Shown here in pieces: positions 1-8,565 of a stretch of 64,000 nt of DNA. Each line of letters begins with the position of its first letter. The first letter of the stretch is position 1. Both the position numbers and the translations under genes were made by a program. The notes beneath the pieces were generated by a model. That model was not told where the DNA came from. It did not search any database and was given only the letters and a program-made list of their open reading frames with translations. Source of the stretch: Martinezella lusitana. GTDB taxonomy: Bacteria > Pseudomonadota > Alphaproteobacteria > Rhizobiales > Rhizobiaceae. The stretch is taken from assembly GCF_014207095.1 (NCBI RefSeq), contig NZ_JACHBG010000010.1:1-64000 (forward strand), written 5' to 3'.

Positions 1-96
1 ATCGCCACACGCTACGACCAACTGGCAAACAGCTTCCTCGGCATGGTCCATCTGGCCACCGCCAGATACTGGCTCAAATTTGTCCACGCCGCCTAG
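1..96 (+). CDS. IS5-type transposase, C-terminal end only (partial)
   Basis: The reading frame is open from the first base and stops at a TAG at 94-96. It encodes the last 31 residues of a transposase; the visible stretch IATRYDQLANSFLGMVHLAT matches the usual C-terminal helix of IS5-family DDE transposases (I-A-T-R-Y-D, then a hydrophobic helix and a basic, aromatic end). The rest lies outside the window, so I cannot say whether the element is intact. No terminal inverted repeat is obvious in the short stretch that follows. Confidence 0.7.
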   Translation: MATRYDQLANSFLGMVHLATARYWLKFVHAA

Positions 97-144
97 CACG
101 ACGCCACAAAGCGGGCGCGGCTTTCAAAGGGCATCGGCCTCTAT

Positions 145-1506
145 CTAGTTTATTATTCCGGCACGGTTCGACGCTTGGGGCCGGGAAGAGTTGAAATCAT
201 CCGGCTCTGGGGTTCCGTTGCCGCTTCGCCGCCATTGTCGTCCCTGCGCAAAACCGATCTCCAGCGCAGCGGCAAGCAGGCAAATCTTGATCGGCATGAT
301 GAGAACGCCATCACCCGGCGAACTCGGGCTACCGAAGAATAGCGTGATGGCCTGGGCAATCATCTGCCACAAAGGCAGATCATAAGGACCGATCAATCGG
401 GATATGCCATACCAGGCCCATGCCGCCCCCCAATCCAGCACCCGATAAAGCAGAATGACGCTGAGCGTCAGTCCCACACCGGAATTCAGGGTCAGGCCAA
501 CCCCTTCGGCCAAGGCGCGATAGCGCTTTGCCGTTCCCGCGATGAAGTGCGAGATGAAGTCGCGTATCGCTTTCGGCAACGCCTCCCAGCGCGAAACGGC
601 GCGCGCCATGCGACCTTCCGTCAGCGGTCGTTCTCCATTGATGTCATAGCCGTAGACCAAGGCAGCAAGAGTCAGCCAAACGACGGGATAGAGCGCGTAT
701 AGGAAGAGCCCGCGCATTTGCTTGGAAAGAGAAATCGAAGCGGCTTCCGCAGTTGGTGGAAAAGCGGTGGCCGCTGCGGCATCGCCAACCGGGTTGAGAA
801 AGCCGAGGAAATGTCCGACCGTTTCTGGAAGCCTAGCAACCCAGGAGCGGATATCGCCCTCCCAGGTGGAAACAACGTAGAGACCGATAAATGCCCAGTT
901 CGCCTCGCAAACCACAATGACGATCGCCCAGATTGGAGCCTTTGATCGCGTATGCATGAACTTTGCAAAGCGCCGAACTACCCAGGCAACTGCAACCGAA
1001 ATCAGCAACCAGGCACTACTGCCGAATTTCAGCGGCGCATACCCCTCTCCCGCCAGCATCAGGTCGAGCGATAGTCGGGAATATTCTCTGACCGTATCAC
1101 CCAGGAACCCCCAGGCTGCGTAGTAAGCGAAGAACGGCACGAGCGTCAGCGCAAGGATCGACGTAAAACCCGGCTCTGCGACCGTCTCGCCTGTTTCAGC
1201 TTCGGGTCGGGCGGCCGCGGCGCGCGAGGCAGCATCAAGTGCCGGTAATCCGGGCCGCACGGTTTCGAAAAGCCCGACGATGATCACCAGTTTGAGAAGC
1301 ACGACAAGGGCCAGGGTCGACAAACCCGCCAATGCATTCAGCCGGCCGATCATGACGGCAAGTTCATTGAGAAGTGCGTTTCCGATCAGCCCAAGCAACC
1401 AGAGCGCCATCAGCTGCGGCCAGAAGCGCCATAGCAGTTGCAACGTCAGCGATGGCAGCCGAAACAGGGGCCGGATCAGCGGGCTGGCGTGAGAGAGAGC
1501 CGTCAT
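145..1506 (-). CDS. Polytopic membrane protein of unknown function
   Basis: I do not recognise a family. The protein is about 453 residues with roughly eight hydrophobic segments spread over its length, joined by short loops, plus an acidic/Arg-rich loop near residues 95-115 and a polar C-terminal tail. It is presumably an inner-membrane protein. The first ATG in frame is at 1506 (MTALSHASP); a TTG 36 bases upstream would add 12 residues. Neither start has a convincing ribosome binding site. The gene stands alone between two transposase relics, so it may have arrived with, or been marooned by, mobile DNA. Confidence 0.6.
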   Translation of the reverse strand: MTALSHASPLIRPLFRLPSLTLQLLWRFWPQLMALWLLGLIGNALLNELAVMIGRLNALAGLSTLALVVLLKLVIIVGLFETVRPGLPALDAASRAAAARPEAETGETVAEPGFTSILALTLVPFFAYYAAWGFLGDTVREYSRLSLDLMLAGEGYAPLKFGSSAWLLISVAVAWVVRRFAKFMHTRSKAPIWAIVIVVCEANWAFIGLYVVSTWEGDIRSWVARLPETVGHFLGFLNPVGDAAAATAFPPTAEAASISLSKQMRGLFLYALYPVVWLTLAALVYGYDINGERPLTEGRMARAVSRWEALPKAIRDFISHFIAGTAKRYRALAEGVGLTLNSGVGLTLSVILLYRVLDWGAAWAWYGISRLIGPYDLPLWQMIAQAITLFFGSPSSPGDGVLIMPIKICLLAAALEIGFAQGRQWRRSGNGTPEPDDFNSSRPQASNRAGIIN

Positions 1507-1580
1507 AAAACTGATAGTAGCAATCGAACCGCCGATCGCCAAGTCAATCTGTGATCTGATCTACAGGTCGAGAGAAATGT

Positions 1581-1760
1581 CCTTTGGAACTCGTGCATCT
1601 ACAGGTCGAATATTGGTCTGGTGCCGCCGAGGCCGATCACGGCAGACTGAAACCGCTGATCGACCGATGCGAGGATTCGGTACGCGGAGAGCGCAAACTC
1701 CGCGCCTTCCAGTGCTTTAACCCGCTATCCGGCTTTCCTACGATCAATGGCGCGAAATAG
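1581..1760 (+). pseudogene. IS6-like transposase relic
   Basis: A short open stretch ending in TAG at 1758-1760 reads HLQVEYWSGAAEADHGRLK. The E-A-D-H-G-R-L-K core is characteristic of the region around the catalytic Glu of IS6/IS240-type DDE transposases. There is no start codon, catalytic domain or C-terminal motif around it, so this is a degraded fragment. It shows that the left end of the window has taken more than one insertion. Confidence 0.5.
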
Positions 1761-2534
1761 TGATCCCATTTTCAGGCCGAGTGAAGCACGCTTGAGTAGC
1801 TCTGCAGTTGATCCATAAGGCCACGGCAGGCGGCCCCCAGCTAAAGTCCCGCAGGCGCATATATCTCGCGCTCAGACCCAAGCCTTGGCTTTCGACCATA
1901 ACTGACAACTCCCTCGCGCGTGTAGCGGATCGAGCTCACTGTGCTTGGGATTATCGCCAGTTCTGACTCGGCCTCGCTGAGACTATGATCTGCTCAGCGA
2001 GGGAGCACACAGTCGGCGGGGCGGGTTTCCGGACAATCCGGCAATTCCAGGAGGCTCTCACCCCAGACCTGCCGCTTTGTCCTCATTCTCCGGCGCAAAT
2101 GTCGCAGGCGATCAATCGCTGGAGCTTTTGCCCTGCCATCAGAGGTTAGTCTGATGGCAGGGCAGACCGCCGACGGGTGGCAGTGGTATCGGCGATCGGG
2201 GCGATCACCCACTAGCCGGATAAATCTGCGTTGAACACGGACCTTGGTCTGATGGAGAGTGAAGTTTTTCTCCAACGTGGCGTCTGAGGCCGGCAGAATC
2301 GCATATTTACTTACAAGTGCCGCAAAAGTGCCGGTTTCGCACATGAACGGTTCATCGACACCCCGCCGCATTGAGCCATAGCTCCAGAAATTTTCAGCGC
2401 TCGCTGGTCCAAATTGCGAGCAAATTCACTATGCCCTGCAGGATTTCAAGGTTGGCAACGCGATTTAGCGCAAGCACGATCGCTTACGGCTTGCAGGTTA
2501 GGAGATGCCAAAGCGTGCTTTCAGCTGCCCGAGA
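1761..2534. other. Intergenic stretch without a recognisable gene
   Basis: No frame on either strand gives a recognisable protein. A 125-codon minus-strand frame (1994-2371) is open but rich in Arg, Pro and His in the way antisense or non-coding GC-rich frames are. The only clear structure is the perfect hairpin at 2131-2162. Given the transposase relics to the left, this is probably debris of former insertions. Confidence 0.5.
2131..2162. repeat. Perfect 13-bp inverted repeat
   Basis: CCCTGCCATCAGA at 2131-2143 is followed by a six-base loop (GGTTAG) and its exact reverse complement at 2150-2162. No T-tract follows on either strand, so it does not look like an intrinsic terminator. A perfect hairpin in gene-free DNA beside transposase relics could be an insertion-sequence end or a hairpin site, but this is inference. 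Confidence 0.6.
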
Positions 2535-3443
2535 CTAAAGCCGGGTAGACTGATCCGCCTCGCCATTTCTTCCGAACGCGGCATCGAGCGCCTTACGATC
2601 GAGGCCAGCAAGCCAGGACCTGAATGAGAGCAGTTCTGGATTAAGTTCACGCATGAGGTTCAGATCGACAGGCTCTGCGAGCGGTCCATTCTCCAAGCTC
2701 GACGCCATGTGTGCGAGGTCAGTGTTGGCTGCCAATACTTCATCTGGAAACCGTGCATAGGCGATAGGGCGGCCTGCGGCCTGCGTGAGAGCAGATTCGA
2801 GCTGATGTCCCGTAATCCGATCGCCAGCAATCCTTATTGTAGTCCCTGCGAAGCGCGATTTGTCTGAAAACAGTGCGGCAACAATTTTCCCGATGTCGTC
2901 TACCGCGATCAGCTGCATCGAATGATCCGGTCGGATCAGGGACGTCAGCCGGCCCTGGTCCAGACCGAAGCCGGGGCGAACGAGCATTTCCATGAAGATC
3001 GGCGGTCGCACAATGGTTGCCGTCAGCGGCAGTGTGCGGATATGCGCTTCAATACGAGGCTTGGCGTCGAAACGCGGAACCCCGGTTGGCTTGTCGCCGA
3101 CGCTCGCCCCTGAGGAATAGATGAAGTGATCGACATTGCTCGCTACTGCCAAGTCAGCGATGGATGTTCCATACCGGACTTCGTCTTCCGCTGACAGATC
3201 GGATGGCAGGACGCTGAAGACGCCGTAGGCATCCTTCATTGCAGCGGCCAATATGTCCGTGTCGTCTAACGACCCGCGCACCAGTTCGACATCTTGTTCC
3301 CGCAGCGCCGCCGACACGGGATGGATGGGATCACGAACGAGAGCGCGAACATTCCAGCCCGCCTTTAGGAGTGCCTTGGCAACCGATCCGCCTTGCCGGC
3401 CCGTCGCCCCCAAAACCAGGATCGGACGTCTGTGATTTGTCAT
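2535..3443 (-). CDS. NmrA-family NAD(P)-binding protein (atypical SDR)
   Basis: The 302-residue protein starts with a Rossmann dinucleotide motif (GATGRQGG, residues 12-19), followed by the pattern of the NmrA/TMR atypical SDR family: V-R-D-P after strand 2, an S-S-G-A-S-V-G strand near the usual catalytic region and a C-terminal substrate lobe. Such proteins bind NAD(P) and act as quinone or aldehyde reductases or as redox sensors. The ATG at 3443 is preceded by GAGGG six bases upstream; longer upstream reading would run into the divergent regulator. Divergence from an HxlR regulator is the usual arrangement for quinone- or aldehyde-responsive reductases, so I infer a redox or electrophile stress role. 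Substrate unknown. Confidence 0.8.
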   Translation of the reverse strand: MTNHRRPILVLGATGRQGGSVAKALLKAGWNVRALVRDPIHPVSAALREQDVELVRGSLDDTDILAAAMKDAYGVFSVLPSDLSAEDEVRYGTSIADLAVASNVDHFIYSSGASVGDKPTGVPRFDAKPRIEAHIRTLPLTATIVRPPIFMEMLVRPGFGLDQGRLTSLIRPDHSMQLIAVDDIGKIVAALFSDKSRFAGTTIRIAGDRITGHQLESALTQAAGRPIAYARFPDEVLAANTDLAHMASSLENGPLAEPVDLNLMRELNPELLSFRSWLAGLDRKALDAAFGRNGEADQSTRL

Positions 3444-3478
3444 GGGATACCCTCGTTCAGAACAAGGGCTATCCATAT

Positions 3479-3496
3479 ATACGAATTGATTCGCAT
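3479..3496. promoter_or_regulatory. Candidate HxlR operator in divergent promoter
   Basis: ATACGAATTGATTCGCAT is an inverted repeat with 8-bp arms (one mismatch) around TG; the inner CGAAT/ATTCG is perfect. It lies between the divergent NmrA-like gene and the HxlR gene, 36 bases from the first start and 47 from the second. HxlR dimers usually bind such sites between their own gene and the controlled gene. Binding is inferred. Confidence 0.45.
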
Positions 3497-3542
3497 CGGA
3501 AGACAGCACATTTCGTAGCCTCAGGCACAAGGATGATACGCT

Positions 3543-3950
3543 TTGGAAGAAATGGTCGTTGCTACATCGGACGAACAGCCTGAGGGTGGACGCGGTTTCA
3601 GGCCGTTGCCATCGAACGGTATTTGCGGACGGCTCGGGGACAAATGGACCGTTCAAGTTCTCTGGCATCTGTCGCGTGCGGGCGCAGAGAGGCTTCGGTT
3701 CTCCGCACTCAAGAAAGAAATTGACGGGATCACGCAACGCATGCTGACGCTGGCGCTGCGAAATCTGGAGCGAGATGGCCTTGTTGCCCGTTACTACTTC
3801 CCGGAGGTACCGCCACGAGTCGAATACGAACTGACCGATATGGGGTCGGGAATGTTACGCGCCCTGGAGGGTATCAATTCCTGGCTCATGGAAAATTTGT
3901 CCAGGATTGAAGAAAATCGGCGCGTCTACGATGATGCCGAGCAACGATAA
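3543..3950 (+). CDS. HxlR-family transcriptional regulator
   Basis: This is a 135-residue winged-helix protein with the HxlR layout: a single Cys near the N-terminus (NGICGRLGDKWTVQVL), the L-R-F-S-x-L-K-K-x-I-x-G-I-T-Q-R-M-L recognition region, the wing (YFPEVPPRVEYELTD) and a C-terminal dimerisation helix. The lone Cys is the residue used for thiol sensing in several HxlR proteins. I chose the TTG at 3543 because AAGGA lies nine bases upstream; the next ATG (3552) has a Shine-Dalgarno-like GGAAG only two bases away. It probably controls the divergent NmrA-like gene and itself. Confidence 0.8.
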   Translation: MEEMVVATSDEQPEGGRGFRPLPSNGICGRLGDKWTVQVLWHLSRAGAERLRFSALKKEIDGITQRMLTLALRNLERDGLVARYYFPEVPPRVEYELTDMGSGMLRALEGINSWLMENLSRIEENRRVYDDAEQR

Positions 3951-4458
3951 AATGATTTCGGCGTGCGCGGCGAGAGCTTGAGGGTTGATCTCCCATGGGG
4001 TGACCTGCGCTTTTTAAGCATATTCGCATAGGCCGCCCTATCCGACCATGTGAAGGTCCTCGCAGCTATCTACCGTGCCACCAGAGTCGTGTTGATACAC
4101 AGCTGGTCACAACAAGAGAAGCAATCGTCTCACCCAAACCAGACCGCAAAACCAGGTTCGGAGCAGGCGAGCGACTCGGTGAAAACCGCAATAACGCCCT
4201 AGACAAATCAATGGGATGCACTTCGTAGTCCCATAAGCGACCACCGAACGCCGCGTCGCCCCTCGGGGTTGCCCCATCCCATTTCATCTGATTGACCAAT
4301 GTTTCTCGGTTTTGACAAGCAGGCAGCATGGGTATCGTCGCTCAGCAAGTTCAGGTCCTCAATCCCTGCGGCAGTTGTGGACGCGGTGAAAATTGGGCGT
4401 TTTGGCTGCACAGATGTGATACAGCAACGAAACCTGATTGCTGACACCGAGGAGATGG
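3951..4458. other. Intergenic stretch upstream of the biosynthetic operon
   Basis: About 500 bases with no credible coding frame. It must hold the promoter of the five-gene operon that begins at 4459, but I see no clear operator or terminator. Confidence 0.5.
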
Positions 4459-5460
4459 ATGCCCTCCACATTTCGAGGAATGAAGATCGTTGGCTCCGGG
4501 TGCGCCGTACCGGAAGCGCGATTGCTGTCGACAGAGATCGACGCCCGTCTTGGACAGGCTCCAGGCTGGACCGAACAGCATGTCGGGATCGCATCACGCC
4601 ACGTCTGTCAGACTGAAGACCAGATCGACCTCGGTGAATTGGCGGCTAAGCGAGCGCTGGCAGCTGCCAGCTATGCGGCGAGCGATGTCGACCTCTTGAT
4701 TTTCGCGGCCGCCGTTCCCTATCAGTCCATCCCTGCAACCGCGCCGTTGTTGCAGAGACGGCTTGGCATCCCGGATGGGGCCTGTGCCGCCTTCGACGTC
4801 AACTCGACCTGTCTCAGCTTTCTAACGGCAAGCGACATCGCGGCCTCATTCCTTGCCGGCGGCAGCTATAAGTGCTGCCTGGTCGTCTCCTCGGAAATAG
4901 CCTCCCGTGGCCTGCCATGGCAGACGGATCCGCTTGTTGCCGCCCTTTTCGGGGATGGGGCCGCAGCCGCCCTGTTCGCTCCGGGAGACGGGCCTGCTGG
5001 TATTCTTGCCGCTCGCATGGAAACCTATCCATCCGGCTATGAAGACTGTGCGTTGGGCGCAGGCGGGACGCGCTATGATTTTCACAAGGATCCCGAGGCC
5101 TTCGCGCGCCATGCTGTGTTTGAGATGGATGGGCGCGCGCTCTTCCGCCATACGATTTCCTATTTCGAGAAATTTCTCGAACGTCTGCTTGCTGCGGCCG
5201 GATGGCGACGCGACGACGTCGATCTTGTCATTCCGCACCAGGCAAGTCCCATCGCCCTGGCGCATCTGGCCGATCGATGTGGCTTCGGTGAGCAGCGCAT
5301 TGTCAATATCATGCGTGACCACGGCAACCAGATCGCAGCCTCCATACCGACGGCCCTCGATATCGCTCGCTCATCGGGCCGGCTGACCGACGGCATGAAG
5401 ATGCTCATGCTGGGCACCTCGGCAGGACTGTCGTTCGGCGGCCTTGCCATGATCGTTTGA
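4459..5460 (+). CDS. KAS III-like (FabH/OleA-type) condensing enzyme
   Basis: This thiolase-fold protein (333 residues, usual for FabH) has a complete Cys-His-Asn catalytic set: Cys118 in VNSTCLSFLTA, His260 in IPHQAS and Asn290 in HGNQIAASIP. It should carry out a decarboxylative or non-decarboxylative Claisen condensation of acyl thioesters. The start at 4459 is backed by GAGGAG a few bases upstream; a second ATG at 4480 (MKIVGSG) is possible. It opens a tightly packed operon with an OleD-like reductase and an adenylate-forming enzyme, so a role outside housekeeping fatty acid synthesis is likely. FabH itself would sit in a plsX-fabH context, which is absent. Confidence 0.85.
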   Translation: MPSTFRGMKIVGSGCAVPEARLLSTEIDARLGQAPGWTEQHVGIASRHVCQTEDQIDLGELAAKRALAAASYAASDVDLLIFAAAVPYQSIPATAPLLQRRLGIPDGACAAFDVNSTCLSFLTASDIAASFLAGGSYKCCLVVSSEIASRGLPWQTDPLVAALFGDGAAAALFAPGDGPAGILAARMETYPSGYEDCALGAGGTRYDFHKDPEAFARHAVFEMDGRALFRHTISYFEKFLERLLAAAGWRRDDVDLVIPHQASPIALAHLADRCGFGEQRIVNIMRDHGNQIAASIPTALDIARSSGRLTDGMKMLMLGTSAGLSFGGLAMIV

Positions 5461-5465
5461 TTTCC

Positions 5466-6449
5466 ATGCGGGTGATCGTCAGCGGCGCAACGGGATTTCT
5501 GGGAGGCAGGCTTTGCACGCTGTTGCGGGAGCTTGGCCATGACGTGGTCGGCCTTGGCCGAAATACCGACACGGGTCGTGATCTCGAGACAGGTGGAACG
5601 CGGTTTGTCAGCGTCGATGTCAGTCAATCGCCGAGTGAATCCGTACTGAAAGAGCTCGGCAGTGCCGATATCTTCGTCCATGCGGCCGGGCTCTCGTCGG
5701 CCTGGGGTTTGAGAGAGGCTTTCCAGCAAGCAAATGTTGCGGGCACCCGCCATGCGATGGCGATGGCGCGGGCAGCAGGTGTACGTCGCTTCGTCTTCAT
5801 CTCGTCGCCGAGCGTCACCTTCCGGTTTTGTGATCAGGCGGACCTGCGCGAGGACGCCCCGCTTCCCAAGCCCGTCAACGCCTATGCCTACAGCAAACAA
5901 ATCGCCGAGAGCGATGTGCTTGCGGCGTCCGATCTCTCCCCGATCATCTTGCGGCCCCGCGCCATCTACGGACCTGGCGACGTAGCGCTGCTGCCAAGGC
6001 TAATCAGGGCGGTGGCAAAGGGTCCGCTGCCTTTGCTGCGCGGTGGCCGCGCGTCCACCAACCTCACCCATGTCGACGATGTCGCGCAGGCGATCCTCTG
6101 CGCGATAGAAGCCCCGCCACAAATCGCCGGGCGGATCTACAATATCGCTGGAGATGAAGCCCTGCCCTTGCGCCTCATCATCGAAAGTGTCGCAGCAAAG
6201 GCTGGAATTGCGGTTCGGTGGCAAACCGTCCCCTGGCCGTTGGCGCTGAGCGCGGCGCGCTTGGCGGAGGCGATGGCCCGGCTGCAGCGCGACAGGCCGG
6301 AGCCGGTCATTACCGCCTATGCTCTTGGCATTCTCGCTTTCACGCAGACGCTCGATATTTCGGCGGCGCGGCGGGAAATCGGCTTCCGGCCGCAGATCCG
6401 TTTTGCGGAAGGGCTGGCTCGAACCTTCGGCGGAGGTGCCGCGCGATGA
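5466..6449 (+). CDS. Extended SDR, OleD/3-beta-HSD-like reductase
   Basis: The protein has the extended-SDR nucleotide motif GATGFLGG near residue 8 and the YxxxK pair in YAYSKQIAE, with SSPSVT supplying the catalytic Ser/Thr strand. The downstream R-P-R-A-I-Y-G-P-G-D and H-V-D-D-V-A-Q-A-I segments are those seen in OleD and 3-beta-hydroxysteroid dehydrogenase-like reductases. OleD reduces the beta-keto acid made by OleA, which fits the KAS III-like gene immediately upstream. The ATG at 5466 lies six bases after the previous stop; a TTG at 5457 overlapping that stop is an alternative start. Reaction inferred: NAD(P)H reduction of a beta-keto product. Confidence 0.85.
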   Translation: MRVIVSGATGFLGGRLCTLLRELGHDVVGLGRNTDTGRDLETGGTRFVSVDVSQSPSESVLKELGSADIFVHAAGLSSAWGLREAFQQANVAGTRHAMAMARAAGVRRFVFISSPSVTFRFCDQADLREDAPLPKPVNAYAYSKQIAESDVLAASDLSPIILRPRAIYGPGDVALLPRLIRAVAKGPLPLLRGGRASTNLTHVDDVAQAILCAIEAPPQIAGRIYNIAGDEALPLRLIIESVAAKAGIAVRWQTVPWPLALSAARLAEAMARLQRDRPEPVITAYALGILAFTQTLDISAARREIGFRPQIRFAEGLARTFGGGAAR

Positions 6450-7270
6450 GCGGTCCCTTGTTTATCAACAGTGCCGTCATACGCGCGCCCGAGCGCCTGG
6501 TGCTGCGTGGCGGACGATGGACCTTCATCGACATCGCGGTGCGCTACGGACTGTGGGGCCGTCCCCAGCTTGGAGCGGTGCTGATCGACACGGGATACAC
6601 CAAACGCATCACCGAGGGCCGCGAGCGCTCCCTGGCCATGAAGCTCTATAACGCTGTTCTGAGACCGCGCCTTATCGAGGAGGCCTCCCCGATCGCCACT
6701 CTGCGAAGCCATGGGATCGGACCGGAGGATGTCACCTATATCGTCGTCACGCATTTTCATGCCGACCACATCGCCGCCCTTTGTGATTTTCCCAGAGCAC
6801 GGTTCCTCGCAGATGGAGCGGCCTACGCGAGACTGTCCGCCATGACCTACCGGCAGCAACTACATAACGGTTTTTTTCCGGATTTGCTTCCCGCGGATTT
6901 TCGCAATCGGTTGATCTCTGTCGATAGCCGGCCATCGGTCGCCCTCCCCTATGATCTTGGGGACGGCTACGATCTCTTTGCGGATGGCTCTTGTCTTGCC
7001 GTGCCGCTGCCCGGTCATGCACTCGGCCATTTCGGATTGCTTTGGCCAAACATGTCGCCGGCATTGCTCTATGCGACCGATACGCAATGGCTGCTTCGCG
7101 CGGTTAACGAAGAGCGCGCTCCATCGGGGCCAGCGCGGCTGATCTACAGCGACCGCGATGCTGCGGCAAGGTCGATGGAGAAAGTCAGACGCTTCGCCGC
7201 GCAAGGCGGCCGGGTCATGCTTTGCCACGAACCATCCAATCCCACCGCCTTTGGCGGAGAGCGGTCATGA
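6446..7270 (+). CDS. Metallo-beta-lactamase-fold hydrolase
   Basis: The 274-residue protein carries the MBL metal motif THFHADH (His103, His105, Asp107, His108), a further His in GHALGHFG, an Asp in ATDTQW and a late His in MLCHEP, so both metal sites appear complete. It resembles the lactonase/glyoxalase II branch (quorum-quenching lactonases share H-x-H-x-D-H). The start ATG overlaps the stop of the SDR gene (ATGA), showing translational coupling. In a pathway with a condensing enzyme and an adenylating enzyme, it may hydrolyse a thioester or lactone intermediate. Substrate unknown. Confidence 0.8.
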   Translation: MSGPLFINSAVIRAPERLVLRGGRWTFIDIAVRYGLWGRPQLGAVLIDTGYTKRITEGRERSLAMKLYNAVLRPRLIEEASPIATLRSHGIGPEDVTYIVVTHFHADHIAALCDFPRARFLADGAAYARLSAMTYRQQLHNGFFPDLLPADFRNRLISVDSRPSVALPYDLGDGYDLFADGSCLAVPLPGHALGHFGLLWPNMSPALLYATDTQWLLRAVNEERAPSGPARLIYSDRDAAARSMEKVRRFAAQGGRVMLCHEPSNPTAFGGERS

Positions 7271-8565
7271 GGCTTGTCCGTCAGCCTTTTCCCATTCTGC
7301 GGCTGATCGCTTCATTTGTGCGCACGCGCCTGCTGGCGCGCCGTCTGAAGACGCGGGCCGACGTCGAAGCATGGCAACGACGACGCATCCGCAGCTGGCT
7401 GCGCCATACCGTGAGCTCGAAGGGCTACTATCGCGACCGAAACGTTGGCGAACTCGACGACTTGCCGATCGTCGACAAATCGATCGTGATGGCGACGTTC
7501 GAGCAGTTCAACAGCGCCGGAGTGTCAAGTGCCGAAGGCTGGCGGCTATTCAACAGCAACCAACAGCGAGACGGATATATTATCGGCGCCAGCACCGGAA
7601 CCAGCGGCAATCGCGGACTGTTCGTCATCACCAATGCCGAACGATACGAATGGCTGGGCGTGATGCTCGGCAAGCTGCTCCCCGCCTTTCCCTTCGAGAC
7701 GGCACGGATCGCGCTGATCCTGCCGCTGCACACGGCGCTTTATGATTCAGCCAATCGGACAAGGCGGCTCAATCTCGAATTTTTCGATCTGCGCCGGGGC
7801 GTGGCAGCAATCGCGCCGGAGATTGTCGGCTTTGCGCCGGACACCATCATTGCGCCGCCGAAAGTTCTGCGTTGGCTGGCCGAGCAGGACCACACATTGG
7901 CGCCGAAACGGCTCTTCAGCGCCGCCGAGGTTCTGGATCCCGTCGACAGAGAAGCCATCGAGAGACGCTACCGAACAAAGCTCGGTGAGATCTACATGGC
8001 GACTGAAGGTCTGCTTGCGACCAGCTGCGCCCACGGCACCTTGCATCTTGCCGAGGATGTCATGCATTTCGAATTGCAGCCCGTGCCGGATAGTGACCTC
8101 GTATCACCGGTCGTTTCCGACTTTACCCGCCGGACACAAGTGGTCGCCCGCTACCGGATGAACGACCTGTTGCGCATGCGGACAGGAGCCTGTTCCTGTG
8201 GCTCGCCCCTGCGTGCCGTGGCCGAAGTCATCGGCCGCTGCGATGACATTTTCGAACTTCCGCGGACGCCGGGTGCCAGGTCTGTTCTGGTCACGCCCGA
8301 TGTGCTTCGCAACGCAATTCTGGACTCAGATCGAAGTATCACCGATTTCCGCCTTCTCCAGACCGGACCTGACGAGCTGCAGTTGATATTGCCGGATACG
8401 GTCTCGCCGAGCGCTGTCATTGCCGCAGAAATGGCGCTTGCGCGGCTCCTGCAGAAACTCGGCACCCAACCGCACATCTCGACTGAGAGACGGATCCTGT
8501 TACCGCCTGCCGTTAAGCTGCGCCGTGTGGAGCGGCGGTGGCATGCCTCAAGGAGCAGCGAATGA
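7267..8565 (+). CDS. F390-synthetase/PaaK-like adenylate-forming enzyme
   Basis: The 432-residue protein matches the small 'probable adenylate-forming enzyme' clade related to coenzyme F390 synthetase and phenylacetate-CoA ligase. The ATP-binding loop reads GASTGTSGNRG, the acceptor region YMATEGLLATSC corresponds to the Y-x-x-T-E motif, and R-Y-R-M-N-D-L-L followed by a C-x-C-G pair and I-G-R-C-D-D match the A8-type hinge and cysteine cluster of PaaK-like proteins. It should activate a carboxylate as acyl-AMP. The ATG overlaps the stop of the preceding gene (ATGA). In Ole pathways the adenylate-forming OleC makes a beta-lactone from a beta-hydroxy acid; whether this distant relative does so is speculation. 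Confidence 0.8.
   Translation: MRLVRQPFPILRLIASFVRTRLLARRLKTRADVEAWQRRRIRSWLRHTVSSKGYYRDRNVGELDDLPIVDKSIVMATFEQFNSAGVSSAEGWRLFNSNQQRDGYIIGASTGTSGNRGLFVITNAERYEWLGVMLGKLLPAFPFETARIALILPLHTALYDSANRTRRLNLEFFDLRRGVAAIAPEIVGFAPDTIIAPPKVLRWLAEQDHTLAPKRLFSAAEVLDPVDREAIERRYRTKLGEIYMATEGLLATSCAHGTLHLAEDVMHFELQPVPDSDLVSPVVSDFTRRTQVVARYRMNDLLRMRTGACSCGSPLRAVAEVIGRCDDIFELPRTPGARSVLVTPDVLRNAILDSDRSITDFRLLQTGPDELQLILPDTVSPSAVIAAEMALARLLQKLGTQPHISTERRILLPPAVKLRRVERRWHASRSSE

Noticed and set aside
1994..2371. 125-codon minus-strand open frame
   Set aside because: No start signal or family resemblance; rich in Arg, Pro and His like non-coding GC-rich frames.
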